Of a stretch of 64,000 nt of DNA, positions 12,184-25,640 are shown piece by piece. The stretch covers positions 1,277,858 to 1,341,857 of the forward strand of contig NW_003314296.1 of assembly GCF_000143415.4 (NCBI RefSeq). The letters are read 5' to 3'. Source of the stretch: Selaginella moellendorffii (taxonomy: Eukaryota > Streptophyta > Lycopodiopsida > Selaginellales > Selaginellaceae). The notes beneath the pieces are model-generated. The model saw nothing but the letters and a program-made list of their open reading frames with translations, did not search any database and was not told the DNA's origin. The position numbers were made by a program, and so were the translations under genes. Within the stretch, counting starts at the first letter, position 1. Each line of letters opens with the position of its first letter.

Positions 12184-12185
<2 letters not shown>

Positions 12186-12218
<33 letters not shown>
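12186..12218. repeat. (TA)n microsatellite
   Basis: An almost pure alternating TA tract of about 30 bp in AT-rich sequence. Confidence 0.9.
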
Positions 12219-12222
<4 letters not shown>

Positions 12223-13060
12223 TATAGTAAGTGTCTTTATAGTAAGTGTCTATATCTATTAGGATATGTTGCTCTAGTGCTTATAAGGGATTTTGAGTGC
12301 ATACTAAATCTTCATTTCGTAATGGAATGGACTTCGAGTTTAGATATGTGCCCCCATCCAAATTTGGCATCAACACCAACAATAATGCATCATATGAAAC
12401 ATTTTGGTTTTATCATGATATAATTGCTATATTAGCCAAAAAATGCAAAAGAGCAAATGCTCCTTCAAAATCCATTTTTTGTTGAGGAAGATAAAGTATT
12501 TAAAGTAGACAAACCTTTTCAGTTTCATTTGTCTCCCAAAAAACTTACTCACAAAGTCTTAAAGCTTTATAAAGTGACTAAACTGATTATAAATTGCTTT
12601 AACGTTGCAATAAGTATTCATTGCTAGAACAAAAGGGATTTGCCCAAGAATTTTTTTTTAAGACCCCTTCACAATAGAAGACTGCTTAAAAACCTACTCT
12701 AAAACCTCTAATATCACACTCAAATAATCTTTATTACTCAATATCTATACAGCTGTCTCATATATTAGATGCTCTAATTCATCCATAATAAAGACTTGGT
12801 CAAGGTTTGCCACTTCTAGAGCATTAGGGATAATTTACTATGTTTGCCACGACAGTTTTGTTATTATTCCCTCAATTATTAACTCGTGTTAGTTCTATTT
12901 GGTGGTATTAATTATTTACGGAAAGTGTCTAGATTTGTTAGTTTGGTATATCTATGGAATGTAAAAATTGTTCTAAATACAATAGTGTTATTCTTGTGTT
13001 CAAATTTGCAATCTAACATTATTCTATATTTAGTAAGTTTTTGTGATTATCCCAGAGATT
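12219..13060. other. AT-rich intergenic sequence
   Basis: A GTAAGTGTCT motif is duplicated at the start. No gene recognised. Confidence 0.45.
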
Positions 13061-13074
13061 AACTTATGGGACTG

Positions 13075-13330
13075 AGGTGAAAGCCCAAAGTGTGCATCCC
13101 TTTAAAGAGGGCTGTGAAGGGGTTTTAAATGTATAATAAGGAGAATGGGTAAATCAGGCATGGCTGACTAAATTGAAGTATAGTTTAACTTTCATTTGCA
13201 TGCGTATTCTTGTTCTGTGTCTTGCTTACCAAGCCCAAACTCTATATTGCTAACTGGTGGAGTATCTATATCCTTTTATTAGGCCATTAGTATACTAAAA
13301 TAATGCTAAACTTTATTTAGTTTCGTCTTG
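13075..13330 (+). repeat. LTR-like fragment, copy 2 of the dispersed repeat
   Basis: Resembles 11225-11445 throughout. It begins with GGTGAAAGCCCAAAG, the box also found in the 218-8990 LTR family, and ends near AGGCCATTAGTATACTAAAATA. No coding potential. Confidence 0.65.
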
Positions 13331-13439
13331 TATATTTGATATGACATTGGGATTCTAGAAGTTCTAAAATTGCTTTAACATCACTCCATGCTCCTATTTT
13401 TTTCCTTCTTGGGTTATACACTCAAGAGTCACTTCGTGC

Positions 13440-14560
13440 TTCTATCCCCTGCTGCTTCCACCTCCGCCACTGCTCAGATGATCTCCAACTTGAAATTGGT
13501 GTCACAAAGGTGGAGCTATGGCTGGAGCTGAGGGCACTCCACCACATCACCTACTACTGGGACGAGTTTAAGATTTAAAAGAGCCAAGGAGATTAGACAC
13601 TCACTCCATCATCCAGATCTTGAATGCAAAATATTTCAATCACAAGAGTGACTACAAGAAGAAGGTGAAGCTAATTGCAGATCTGGAGCACAAGTTATGA
13701 GGAAAAGTGTGCTTCCCACCTGACCAAGGTTTGTGAAAGCTCTCTTTCATACTTACACTTTCTTTTGGAGTCAGTCATAAAAAAAAAAACCAACAAGCTC
13801 TCACCTTTCACTCGCTGGAAGTATGAAACCAACACTCTTTTTATGTCAATCCTCAAGACAGAGGAAACATTCCAAAGCTGACACCTCGCTTCTAGAAGCA
13901 GTCCAGAAGAAAAGTGATGGGACAAGAGAGCAAGCAAATTGAAGAGAGCTAGAGAACATATGAGGGAGCGACTTGATCTCATTCCTGGTGGCCAAGTCCA
14001 CCACCCCACCATCGATGTCAATTGTGTAGCCGCTTTTGAGGCTGCAAAGAGCAAAAAGATCACACAGGAATTACAGCCCTCCCATCACTCCCAGAACTCA
14101 GCATGGTAGTCATACCTGTTGAGCATCATGGGCATTTCTCACGAGCTCATCCAGTATGGTTGCGCCCTGATATCCTGGATGCTCTTGAGAAGCAGCGCCT
14201 TATTCTGCCACCCCCGGCTTTGGGCTTTGTGCTCATCTCCGATGGCAACTTTGAGGAGCTCGTGCTCCACCACCTTGAGGAACTGCGATGGTGACTCAAG
14301 CTTGTGGAGACACGGCACCAGTGGCGAGGTGGAGCTGGATCCCGTCCTGGCGTGGCTCCAGGGAGTGGAAGCGGAGGCAATGTGCTGTGCTTTAGGAGAT
14401 GGAAATGAGCTGCGTGATGCAAAGCTGGATCCGAGCCTGGAACTGTTGAGCTCGAGGAGCTCATCGTCATGTCCATCTTCCTGTTGTGATCGATCCCGGA
14501 TGCGTTCTTCATCATCGAGCCGTCACTGAAACGATCGAAAGAGTCTATGGGCCGCACAAG
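13440..14560. other. Degraded gene-like sequence, unresolved
   Basis: The sequence is compositionally richer than its flanks and has short frames on both strands, such as plus-strand 14103-14294 and a stretch near 13620-13710 with a KSDYKKKVK run. None extends into a convincing protein and I recognise no family. It may be the remains of one or two genes next to the decayed PPR gene. Confidence 0.3.
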
Positions 14561-14569
14561 CCAGAGCTT

Positions 14570-15835
14570 ATCACGTAATCCCCGACTCGCTTCATCGTGC
14601 CCGAGTGGCTGCAAGCGACGAGCACGGCCATCAGAGTTTGGGAACCAGCCCCTGGAGCTCCATTCTGTGGCAAACGCTTTAGGTAAACATGCTACCATGG
14701 TCGACCAAGTTCCCATGTTGGTTACCTCGAAGAGATTGGCTGCCTTGTCTAGCCTACCGTGGTAAGAGTATGTTAGGACCAGGTAACCACGTCATACTGG
14801 GCTGCCTTGTTGAAGGTTTGTTTGGCCTTGCCCTGAGCGTATGCCATGAGCATGCACTTCCAATGAGGCATCTCATCAAACAACAGCTTCGATTCAACGA
14901 GCTTTCCATTCGTGCAACAACGTAGTAACAGGTCGGTGTAAGCCATGGCACTTCTTCCCGGCATTCTTTCAAAGAGAAGGTTCGCAGTCTCAAAATGCCC
15001 ACTTAAGGCATAAGCTTGTACAATAGCATTCCACGAGCAGAGATTTCTGTGGGGAGTATTCCTAAAGACAAATGATGCCAAGAATAAGTCTTCCTTTTGT
15101 GAGTACATGCCTATAAGTGTGTTCCAATCACTGGAATCTTCGGTGTAAAAGCTCTCTAGCATGTGTTTCTCATCTTCTATTCTAAAGGGCATATGCAGAG
15201 ACCAAAGAACCCCAAGATTAAGAATCTATACAAGGCATTCTAGAAAAGATATCTAGAGCTTGTGATAACAAACCGTTGCTACCAGCTAATGGGCATATGG
15301 AGCAGGCAGTAGTGATGTTTGCTTTGATGCTTTCGATAAATCTAATCTCTTGCAATATAGTGCTTGTTAGTTTTATCAAAAAAGTCCATGTCAGATCGTT
15401 TCTATCGGGGGAGTGATCAAACAAAGCTTGGGCAGTGTGTTGCTGGCCGACTTGTGAGCGGCCATTTATCACAGCGTTCCACGACACGGCGCTCTTCTCG
15501 GGGATGAAATGGAACGCTCGTATCGTGTGGTCGGGGCAAATCCAGAGACGATAGTAGTGAAGGAGAAGATGCTCCAGCACGGCATTCTCTCGAAACTCTC
15601 CCACAAATTGCCCATGAGCTCTTGCTGGGAGGAATCCCATCAAATTCCACAAGACAATGTGTGGAGTCCTTGTGTGACATCCCCCGGAAGAAGAAGGCCG
15701 CGCAGGCCTCGAATTGTGCTGCCACGGAGGATGTTGGAGGAGAAGACATTGGGGTTTGGATTCGCGGCGTAGCATCGCCCAAGCTCCCACATTTGCCATA
15801 CATGTACGTGATCATATTGGAGAGGTATTGATTCA
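14570..15835 (-). pseudogene. Decayed PPR gene
   Basis: The minus strand reads PPR fragments in several frames. Near 15815 there is a start-like MITYMYGKCGSLGDA, the usual end of the N-terminal region. PPR units include SAVSWNAVINGRSQVG (about 15470) and LCSWNAIVQAYALSGHFETA (about 15010). Near 14620 a C-terminal signature VACSHSGTMKRVGDY follows. The frame changes several times and stops interrupt it, for example just after DVVTWS at 14773. It is related to the four intact PPR genes at 47-59 kb. Splicing is unlikely to rescue it, because the breaks fall inside helices and lack consistent splice signals. Confidence 0.8.
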
Positions 15836-15870
15836 GCCAGCGCTCTCCAGGATCTGCGTGGATCCTCCAA

Positions 15871-16700
15871 ATCTCTGGTCTTGCGGCCCCTGGATGTCGT
15901 CCACGTGGACAGTCAGATGGACTCTAAATGTTCCTTAGCATTCCAAATCTAATAAGAGGTGCTGAAACTATATTTTATTATCTCTCAGTGTTCATGACTT
16001 TGTGGTTATAGCATGTATTGTTCTATTATATATTGTTGGGTTTGATTTCCAATCCACTTGATTCTTTCAAGTAGGGATAGTATGATTTTAGAGTCACCTT
16101 TTGAACATGGACATAATTTTATTATTTTCCTTATTGTTATTATTTTATTAATATTGGCTGGAGAAAGAGCGCAAAATGTCTTGGTGAGCTAGAGAGAGAG
16201 CTTACTAAGAGCTGGGCTTGACACTACACCATAGAAATTTAAAAGTGTAACTTGCAGTACAACTAATGAGAATTTGGTATAGAGCTCTATATGATCGAAT
16301 TGGTAAGCTCAATGGCATGTTTGTGCTGTTTGTGTGCTAGAGCAAATCAAATATATATCTTCCCTTCCACAAAATTTGATTGAATGACTACAGTGGAGAT
16401 GCACCTAAGTTAATACTTTTTAATGATCTGTTTGATCAATCTAGAAAGGACTTTTCCTTTTTTCTTCTATAGATATAGCTCACTATAATCTTTTAAACAC
16501 TTCAACATAATCAAACAATCACACGCCATTGAATTCTCGATACCCTGCCAGCATATGCAAGCCTTCCTCACCATTTGAACAAGAAAGACGCTAGACAACA
16601 AGCTAGAAATAGTGAATGAGAATGAACTTTTAAACGCAGTTTATATTAATGGTAACTACATCACAGCCGTTGGATTAAAGGATATCTTAGAATATACCAT
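15871..16700. other. AT-rich intergenic sequence
   Basis: No gene or recognisable element. Confidence 0.45.
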
Positions 16701-16718
16701 CCAAACCGTTAGATTTTA

Positions 16719-17279
16719 GTGCGGCTAGGGTTTCGTGTGGCTATGGATGAGACTCGGGTATTCGTCTTCCTCTGTGCAGCGGAAAGCTGCCATCTCTCGA
16801 TGTTTGGGTGGCTTGAATCCCTCGGAGCTCTCCATCCGGTTGCACCCAGACGAAGGCGACGTTTTCCATCCCCTCTCTCTCAACTACACAACGGGCCTGT
16901 CGTGCCGGACTTGGGACGAGCTCAGCTGCATCTATTCTGAGGGACGTGGAGGTGAGGCAAAAGCTCGGCCGTTCTTGCGCATGGAAGCGACGCTGTTCTT
17001 GGGATCGAAGACGTCAGTGGGCTGAGCCGGCAGGGATTGAACAGATGCGAGATGGAATTCTACCTGTGGGCGAGCTCGTCCAAGCTCCTGTTTTTGCAGC
17101 TGGTGACTGATTTCAAGAGCGCCGCTGTCTTTTACTATCGGTTTCCGCGGACAGGATCCATCGCCACCTTGAGGAAGCTCGTGAAGTTGATCGCGTTGAG
17201 ATTACCCAATTGTCCAGAGTCTGAAATGGCTTGGTCGATTCTGGGCTGGAAACGCTTCGCAAACGAGGAAGGGTGGTAG
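16719..17279 (+). pseudogene. Broken, internally deleted copy of the downstream orphan gene
   Basis: Three blocks match the gene at 17357-18481: an N-terminal block around the codons for ISRC and the LNP-type motif; a block with TTGLSC-TW followed by an acidic residue; and a C-terminal block RCE(M/V)EFY-WAS ending in W--KRF. About 150 residues between the second and third blocks are absent, and at least two frameshifts and two in-frame stops (about 17021-17037) separate what remains. The last piece (17037-17279, about 80 codons) is open. It is a head-to-tail duplicate of the intact gene. Confidence 0.75.
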
Positions 17280-17356
17280 AATAATCTTGTTTCCTTTCGC
17301 CACCCACATATCATTCTGTGCCGTCCGATCTTCGACGAAAGTCCTAGGGTTTGATC

Positions 17357-18481
17357 ATGGCGTCCTTGGATCTGCGCTGGTTCCGGCTGCACTGCAGGAC
17401 AATCTTTGGTATGCGTCTTCCTCTCTACAATGGGAAGCTCGACCTGCTTGCAATCTCTCGCTGCTTCGAGTTGAATCCGGCAAAGCTCTCCTTCCGAGTC
17501 ATGGTGCGGCAATACGAAGCAGACAACGAAGATGATGACGAGTATGATGTGAGTTTCCATCCGCTTCCGCTCGACCACACAACAGGCCTGTCATGCTTGA
17601 CTTGGGAGGAGATGGTCGCGGATGTCCTCGCTGTGTATCCCATCTCGTCCGTTGCCGACGCCAAGACGCGGCAGCATGCCGCTGTAATCCACGGGCCCCC
17701 TCTGCAAAGCTCTCCCGCTTGGCTGTCGAGATTGTCGCGGATATGCAGGGCTCTTGTCCCGGTGGAGTCAGTTTTGTGCCACCAGTTCATGTTCATGCTT
17801 CACAAAGAGCTTGGCGTCACTGGCTTCGTGCATAAGGTTTCCAGGGACAAGAAATTGAGTGAGCTCACCCGACACGAGCCTGAGCCCGAGGAGGAGGACT
17901 CTTACGTCGATCGCCACCTCCCTCGCGAGCAAAGTGACGAGCTCTTGCGTGATATTTCCAATCTAAAGGTGCCACACGCGTACCGATGGCTGCAGCCGCA
18001 GGAGATCGACGGGGGCATGAGAACTTTGCGAGTGCAGAGCGTGAACTTGGACGTGGAGGTGAGGACCAAAAGCTCGGCTGTTCTTGCGTGTGGGAAGTCT
18101 GGCGACGCTGTTCTGGGCATTGACGTCGTGAGTCATTTCAGCCAGTTGAGCTTGAGGAGGTGCGAGGTGGAGTTTTACTCGTGGGCGAGCGCGTCCAGGC
18201 TTCCTTTTGTGCAGTTCATCACTGACTTCAGAAACGGGGCCGTGCTTTTCTACTGCACTTTCACGCAGACGAGAGCAATGTGCCGTGAGACGATGTCGAC
18301 CGGCACCATGATGAAGCTGCTGCAGCTCGTCATGGCAACGTTGCCCAATCCGGAGTTGGAGCTGGAGTGGTGGCCGCTGGCCTGGAAGCGTTTCTCCCAA
18401 ACAGGTGAGGTCTTTCAACTTTGCATTCTTTGGTAGTACTAATCTTTCTTGAAATTAACAGATGGAACAAAGGAACAATGA
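17357..18481 (+). CDS. Orphan protein of about 355 residues, unrecognised family
   Basis: Proposed exons are 17357-18404 and 18462-18481, with a 57-bp GT-AG intron, giving 355 residues. Unspliced, the frame would stop at 18436. The first ATG (17357, MASLDLRWFRLHC) is preferred. I recognise no domain. Visible features are an acidic patch (EADNEDDDEYD, about residues 57-67), a second acidic stretch (EPEPEEEDSY, about 175-184), and a C-terminal half with alternating hydrophobic strands ending in a Trp-rich segment. There is no signal peptide or membrane helix. Codon use is GC-rich compared with its surroundings, supporting a real gene. The decayed copy just upstream shows that the family duplicates locally. 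Confidence 0.7.
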
Positions 18482-21400
18482 GCACTCCAGCCTGCAATCT
18501 ATCATCCAAGGCGCAGAAGACAACCCAAAGTTTTATAGTATTGTGGTTACTTTGTGTTTTTCATTTTTGGTTTGCTTAAGCAAACTTGTAAGGGAAGTGA
18601 ATATATCTAGAATATATTTGCAATTGTCTTAGTATTTTATTAGTAGTTTCATCACTATTGACAAGCTTCTGTCACCTCCCTTCCTCTCTTTGATTCCATT
18701 TTTGCAATTGGTATTCATTTAATATCCAATCTTCTCTCTATATATGCTGACTATAAACAAGGAGAGATTTGATATCTTGCCACCATATCAAATTTATGAT
18801 TGTTCATGTGGAAGTAAAATAACCTATTTACAATCTTTCATAAAATTTTAAAGGTTTTATTCAACATTTAAGGTTTAATATATGTATGTATTCTAGGTAA
18901 TACATTAATTATATAGACCATTCTTATATATAAGTAGGGGTCTAAACCTCAATTAATATATCTATTCTTATAGCCCAAGCATTCACATTAGTGGAGGTGA
19001 GGGGCACTACAATTTATTTGTGAAGGACAAGCTTTTTGGGAATGCTTTACTCTAGTGTTTGGGATTGTACTTTTTATTTTTATTTCTTCATTCTCTTTTA
19101 GATCTAGATTTGTATTAGCTTTTTGTAAAATTTAGAATTCTAACTATCAATATACTCTTTCTTTTAATCTTCATTACATTTGCTTCTTTTACCATGTCAT
19201 GCTATCATCAATCAAGGAATATATCACTTGAGGCACTTTATTGGATCAAGCTTTTGGTGGTATGAGGTTTGATTATATTGGTGTTGTAACCATTTTTAGT
19301 GTGTTGCTATCTTTAACCAATTGGAAAAGGGGGTGGAGTCTTGTTTATAAGCCCTTTCCTTTTATATTTCTTTTGAGTCGTTCTTTTTAGTTACTTATAA
19401 TCCATCAACCTTAAATTCTATAAATTCACACCCTTATGAATGAAAACTGAAAATCATAACTCCTTTAAAAACTACACTCTCTTGACACTCTATCCTTTGG
19501 GTCGAGCTTAGCCAAATGCAAATTAATTCTGCCAAATGTCAATTTCAATATGTAGTGTGATTCCTCTAACTAATTAATAAAGTTAGTCCCAAGACCTCCA
19601 TAATACCAAATGTAAACTCATGAATTTGAACTTCCTAGGAAGTCACTTAGCCCAATACTACTTAAATATCCCAAGATCATTAATCAATTGAAAAAGGGGA
19701 TGCATTCTTGTTCATGAGCCTTTTCCCTCTATATTTGAACCTTTATAGATAATCTTTCAAATCATTCTTTTTGGTTGCTTACACATACTAATGGCTTTAG
19801 TGTATTGCCATCTTTAACTTTCATAGGATATGATTATATAGCTTGTCTTGTTCTCATTGTTCTACCATTTCCTGTTGATGTGAAATATGATTATGACATC
19901 AATTGGTGAACTATGGATGATGCAATCCAATTCTTGGAGAATGTTTGAGGAGGGAAGATAATGTATATGAGCTTCAATGAATTCTAGATTGTGATGAAAA
20001 ACTTAATTATTATAGAGATAACTTTTGAAATGAGTTAAAAATTTCACGAGGTAAGTGTCAATCCTTAATATGCCATCTAATCCTTTTTCTTTACCTTTTG
20101 TTTTTTCTCAACTTTTTTCTTATTTCTCGGCTTGAGCCACTTTTTTATGTTCTTATTGTTCCTTCTTCATTTGCAATATTTCTTTTTCCTAGCACATCAA
20201 TCATTTTTTACTCTTATGATTCTCATTCTCAATCCAGTGTTGAGTTGAATGTTTTTTATCCTCCTCATATTAATTTAGATCTTGAGCATGTGCAAGAAGT
20301 TAAAAATCTTGTTTTTATTTCTTTGGTAAAATCTTTGATTAATTCTAATGTTGAGTATTCCCCTATTCTTAAGGTTGAATCAATTTGGCTAAAGTTTTGT
20401 GTATATCTTTAGTTATGAGTGTTGTTAAGAACTTTTGTTTTATTGTTACTGCTATGTTCTTTCGAGAGTATGGATTTTTCTATTAATTTATCTTTTTCAA
20501 GTGTTGAATTGTGTATTGAGGAAGTTGAGTGGTATGAATTTCTTATTTATCTCATGCTACCCGAAATATTTTATCACAACAAATTTTTTGTTCTCTAAGC
20601 TTTGAACATATTTCTTTTTTTTCTTCCCATTTCTATTTTGACAATTGTTGAAAATTCCTTTTCCAATACTTCTTTATCCACTTTTTTTTCTTCCATGTCT
20701 TCCTTTTTTTTTCTCACTTTCTCCTTTTTGCCCTAACATTTCAAACTGTTTTTTTCTTCATAGAAGGGGGTAAAGAAGATAGGCCTTAATGATGGAGTGA
20801 AAACAAATGGATATAATAGTGGAGCAAAGACAAACAACATGGATTGTTGATTGAGGATGAATAAAATGAAACATCCAACCCTGATGTAATGAAGCTAAAT
20901 TGATGTGATAATGGAGTGAAGTCGAATATAGATGGTAGAGTGAGGACAAGTGTAGCGAGTCCAAATAGAATTAGTGTTTTAAAACTTTTTTTCCTTCAAG
21001 AAGGGGATAAAGAGGATATAGAGGATGAATGGAGTGAATTTGGTCTTTCATGTGTAGTTTTAAATAAGGATGACAATCATTAGTTTAAATCAACACAGGT
21101 CTTAAATGTTAAATGAAGGGAAAATGCAAAAACAAGTTTTACTTATGATTGTAAGTCCGAGTTAATGGTGGTCTGTGAGGATCATCAATAAGCAAAATTA
21201 CAGATAGGATGTATTGTTTACTATAATGATGCTTTATGGACTGTTGTGGCTCTTAAAGTTCCTTATTTCAGTTGAAAGTTATGGCTCTATAGTTGGTTTA
21301 AACATTTGGCAGTTGCATATGGAATTATATTTGATTCATTGGGATTTTGTAATCAACTAATGTTTGTGCCATAACTTTGGATTTTATTTCAATCATTATT

Positions 21401-21530
21401 GTTAGCAACTTTATTGATGGTTTTGTGGAAGCTTCAAATTCTTGTGGTAGTTTATAATTGCTCAGCAAAAACTTCAAATGTTCCACTTGACTTTTTCATC
21501 TTTTGGAAGGAAGGATTGTATAAAGGTTTG
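18482..21530. other. AT-rich intergenic sequence with weak repeats
   Basis: No gene supported. About 19285-19400 and 19672-19820 are imperfect direct repeats (AATTG-AAAAGGGG-TG, then a CCTTT...TATATTT block). GGTAATACATTAATTAT at about 18895 recurs at about 21555, next to the copia primer site, and may mark a stray LTR piece. The plus-strand frame at 20098-20412 is Phe/Leu-rich and unconvincing. Confidence 0.45.
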
Positions 21531-24368
21531 TAAATATATGTATTACCCTGGTTAGGTAATACATTAATTATGTGGAAGGTAATAGTTGTTGATCTACTCA
21601 GATCTCTAAGAATCATGCACCAATTAGTCAGAAATAACTTGTATATAGAGCATGATTGATATGTGAATGGTAACTTATTTTCTCTTTATGGTATCGGAGC
21701 ACTTGTGACTTATCACTTTTCTTTTCTTTCTTTGTTTCTATTTCTTGCTATTATTGTTGATGGAGCAATTGGCTGTTACCATTCTTATAAATCTTCAACC
21801 ATTCTTGCAAACCTTTAGCCATTTGATAGCTCAAGGCATTTTTGGTACTAAAGGGACTAAATTAAAGTGTTGAGCTTGATGGGGGTGTAGGACATAATTG
21901 CATCTCCCCAAAGTGTTGATTTTTCAACCACTAAATCCACTCGCAATAGCAATTAAGAGCAAGTTGCTCAAGCCATCATCAAATCAAAGTTAGTAGAACA
22001 TCTAACATATGCAACAAGAGTCAAATTTGTTGGAAGAATTTGGGAGCACTTCCTTATGCATTAAGGGACAAAGACTACTCAAAGATCACAATGATTGTGA
22101 CAAAAATTCTATCAAAGTGCTACATTGCCAAGGAGGATTTGTAAGTTCTCTTCCAAGATTTTGTCATCTTTTTTAGGAATTGGAAGAAAGCAAATGTAGC
22201 TATAGTGAAGCAAGAAAAATCTTGGCACTTAGTAAGGCTTTTGAGAAACTGAATCAAGCTCTTGCTATCACTGTCCATAGCACTAGCACTACGATTGATA
22301 ATATTGAGGATCAAGACAGAAATTAATGCTAGTTTTTTGGAGTTTGCTAGAGCAATCATGACTCAGCATCATGGAAGAAGAAGGCATTGCCCCAAGGATG
22401 AGGATGTGGTTGTGGGTGCTTGCAAGGACAAGGATGCAGATCACAATCTCAAGCAAAAGAATTTGAGAACAATGAGGAAGAAGATGACAACTATTGCTAC
22501 TATTGCTAGAAGTTGAATACTAGACATGTAAAGGCTAATAGTTTGGTTTGCTTGCAGGAAGAAGCAAGAGGAGCAGCCAGGCACTATACAACTGCTAGAC
22601 TTCCTCCATTTGCAACTACTATGGAAGACTTTAGATCCATGGGAGACCAAAGTAAGGATGATCCAATAGTATGCTTAGTTGCTAAAAAAAAACTTAGTTT
22701 TTGATAGTCTAGTGTTGAATTCAGGACCTAAGGGGCATGTCATGAAGGATAGGAATTGGTTTGAGGAGGTCAAACTGTTCAAATGGGAAATAGAGGACTT
22801 CAAGTAATCAAGGGTAGTGGAAGTTGTGTAGTGCCAATTAAAGGGCAAGAAGTCTTTAAAGTGAAGTAGACTTTATTAATATCTGGCATTATGCACAATT
22901 TGGCCTTTGTTGCAAGTTTCATTGACCATGGGATGGATATAAGGTTTACCAACACTAAATGCTTTGTTAAAGGATTTATAGGAGAAGTATGGATTGCTAG
23001 AAGGGTTTGAAATTTATATAAGCTTTTGTTCCTAAAAGACCTTTAGTTTCCTCAATAGCTCCAAGCATTTCCAAGGTTGCAAATATGGAGAATAAGACAG
23101 CTTTTTGGCATGCTTGATTTGCACATACAAATGTGCATCTTTTAAAATCCATCAAGTCACAGAATTTGGTGGATGGATTGGATGATCCACTCTTGGAAGA
23201 GAACATTTGTCATGGTTGTCAACTTGGTAAACATGCATAGAGTTCCTTTCCTCATTCATACTAGTGTACCAAGCAACCTTTGGATTTTATGTATTCAGAT
23301 CTTTGTGGTCCTATACAAGTTTGGTCGCTCTTGAGGAAGTTCTACTTCATGATTATGATTGACAACTTCACTAGAAGGTGTATGGTATTCTATCTGAATA
23401 AAAAAAGTGATGCTTTTGTAGCTTTCAATATCTTTCTTAAGAAATCTAAGAGGTAGTTGGATAGAAGATTGAAGATATTGCACTCAAACTCAAGAGGAGA
23501 ATACACATCAAATGAATTCAAGGTTTTTTATCTTGAAAGAGGTATTTGGCAAGAGTTCACATATATAGCTACACCACAACAAAATGGAGTAGCTAAATAA
23601 AAATATAGAACAATCATGAATGTAGTGAAATCTATGATGAAAGCAACTGATCTTCCCAACTTTCTTTGGCAAGAAGCTATTCAAGCAATAGTTCACATCC
23701 AGAATAGAATCCCTTCAGCTAGAAAAAGGGATGTCATTCTAGAGGAAGTTTAGATAAATTGTCAACAAAGCATAGCAAGCATAAGAGTTTTTTGCTCACT
23801 TGCTTATGCTAAAGTTCTTAATAATGATTTGAAGAAGCTTGATGATAGGAGTGTCCTTGGTTTTCTCATTGGATATGATGGATAGAAGAAAGATTATCAT
23901 ATCTATCTCCCAAGCTAGTGTAAGATGATTGTATCACAAGATGTCATATTTGATGAAGGCATTTTGTACAAGGATTATCATCTTGCAAAGTCTTAATGTG
24001 GGAACCAGACCTAGAAGAGCTTGTAACAACTTCTAGAGTGGACAACCACAAGCTCCTTCTTGATAACTTTCATAGAAATGACCCTTAATGATCCCAAGCT
24101 GAAAATCTTGAGCAAAATCAAGAAGTTCAAGAGCCTTTAGCAACAGCTCAAGTTAAAGAACTTCCACAATACCATTGAAGGAGGCCAGAATCTAAAAGGT
24201 TGATAGTTGAGTTGAATTTCGATACACAAAATAGAGGGAGGGATGAATCTAGAAGAACATTACAACCTCCTAGACCAGAAATCCTGAGCATTCACATGCC
24301 AAGCACATACCAAGAAACTATCTCAAGACCAGATGTAGAGAAATGGACCTAGGCCATGAAGGAAGAAC

Positions 24369-25060
24369 TTGATAGTCACAATCAAAACAGCATTTTTCAA
24401 GTTGTGTAAAACTCCACCTAAAAGAAAGATCATTGGGAAGAAATGGGTGGATAAGATCCAATACAACCCAGACTCCACCATCAAGAGGTATAAGGCTAGA
24501 TTTATAACTCAAGGTTTTTCACAAATTTCAAGTGTTAATTATGAAGAGACCTTCTCATCAGTAGTGAAGGTAGTAAGTTTGAGGACACTAAAAGCTTTTG
24601 TTACTAAGTTTGGTTTACATGATCATCATATGGACATCAAAATAGCTTTTCTAAATGCCACTTTGAACAAGGAGATCTTCATGCATGAACTAGAAGGTTT
24701 TAAAGCAGGTCTTGACTTTGTTTGGAAGCTAAGAAAATCCATCTATGGGCTAAAACAAGCATCAAGGGAGTGGTACAAATACTTGAATAATTTATTGCAG
24801 AAGAAAGGTTTCCAAAAGCTCAACTCATATGGAAACCTTTATTAGAAGTAGGAAGGAATAGATGTTTTGGTCATGGTAGTGTATGTCAATGACTGTTTGC
24901 TTGTTAGCAATGGAAAAGAGTACCTTAAAAAGGTCAAACAAATTTTGATGCAGCAATATAGGATGACAGCTCTTGGGAAGGTCCAGAAAATCCTTGGTAT
25001 GGAAGTTCATCAGAGTCCAGATTATTTCCACATTGCAATCACATTGTGTGCATAAGTTCA
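24369..25060 (+). pseudogene. Copia reverse transcriptase remnant
   Basis: The frame at 24369-24845 contains KRKIIGKKWV, YKARFITQGFSQ and MDIKIAFLNATLNKEIFM, ending in SIYGLKQASREWY: the conserved blocks of the RVT_2 family. After a frameshift and stop (about 24843) it resumes at 24867 with VYVNDCLLVS, where the usual catalytic YVDD reads YVND. The lost aspartate, the frameshift and the stops mean it is not functional. Confidence 0.85.
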
Positions 25061-25106
25061 TAAGATACTTCATGAATACAGCATAACAGAGTGCAAGTCG
25101 GCTCCA

Positions 25107-25640
25107 ATGCCAATGGTGTTTGGTACAAAATTCTCTCAATATTCTGAGCTTGAGGTACTTCAAGATATCAGACCATACCAGAAACTTGTTAGCAGCCTTT
25201 TATACATCTCCACTTACATATGGCCTGACATTGCTTTTGCAGTTGGAGTACTTAGTCGCTACACCTCTTATCCAACAAAGAAACACATGAAGGCAGCGAA
25301 ACGAGTACTAAGATATCTCAAAGGGACTAAGCAGTTTGGTTTAGTCTACAAAAGAGATTGCATACTCGGATGTAGATTGGGTAGGCAATGTGGATACTAG
25401 GCAATCAACATCTGGAGTATGTTGTTTACTTTTTGGGGCAGCAGGGAACTGGCTGAGTAAAAAGCAAACTATGGTGGCTCTTTCCAGTGCAGGAGCAGAG
25501 TATGTAGCAGCTTCAGCAGCAGCAAAGGAGATAGTAGGAGCAAAAGGATGCCACTCCACTTTTTACAGACAACAAAAGCTGTATTGCCATCTCAAAAAAT
25601 CCAGTGTTTCATGGGCATATAGAGATCTAAAAGACAAGTG
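25107..25640 (+). pseudogene. Copia RNase H remnant
   Basis: Blocks such as YLKGTKQFGLVY (about 25310), STSGVCCLLFGAAGNWLSKKQ (about 25410) and LSSAGAEYVAASAAAKE are the C-terminal RNase H signature of copia polyproteins. A frameshift near 25390 separates the blocks. The similarity ends near 25645. Confidence 0.85.

Noticed and set aside
14147-14716. 189-codon minus-strand frame
   Set aside because: It runs through decayed PPR sequence (PPR signals near 14620 are in another frame) and low-complexity Ser/Pro/Arg; no family resemblance.
17135-17578. 147-codon minus-strand frame opposite the orphan gene pair
   Set aside because: It crosses from the pseudogene into the start of the intact gene. 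Its N-terminal hydrophobic segment looks like a signal peptide, but there is no family match and it lies antisense to better-supported coding sequence.
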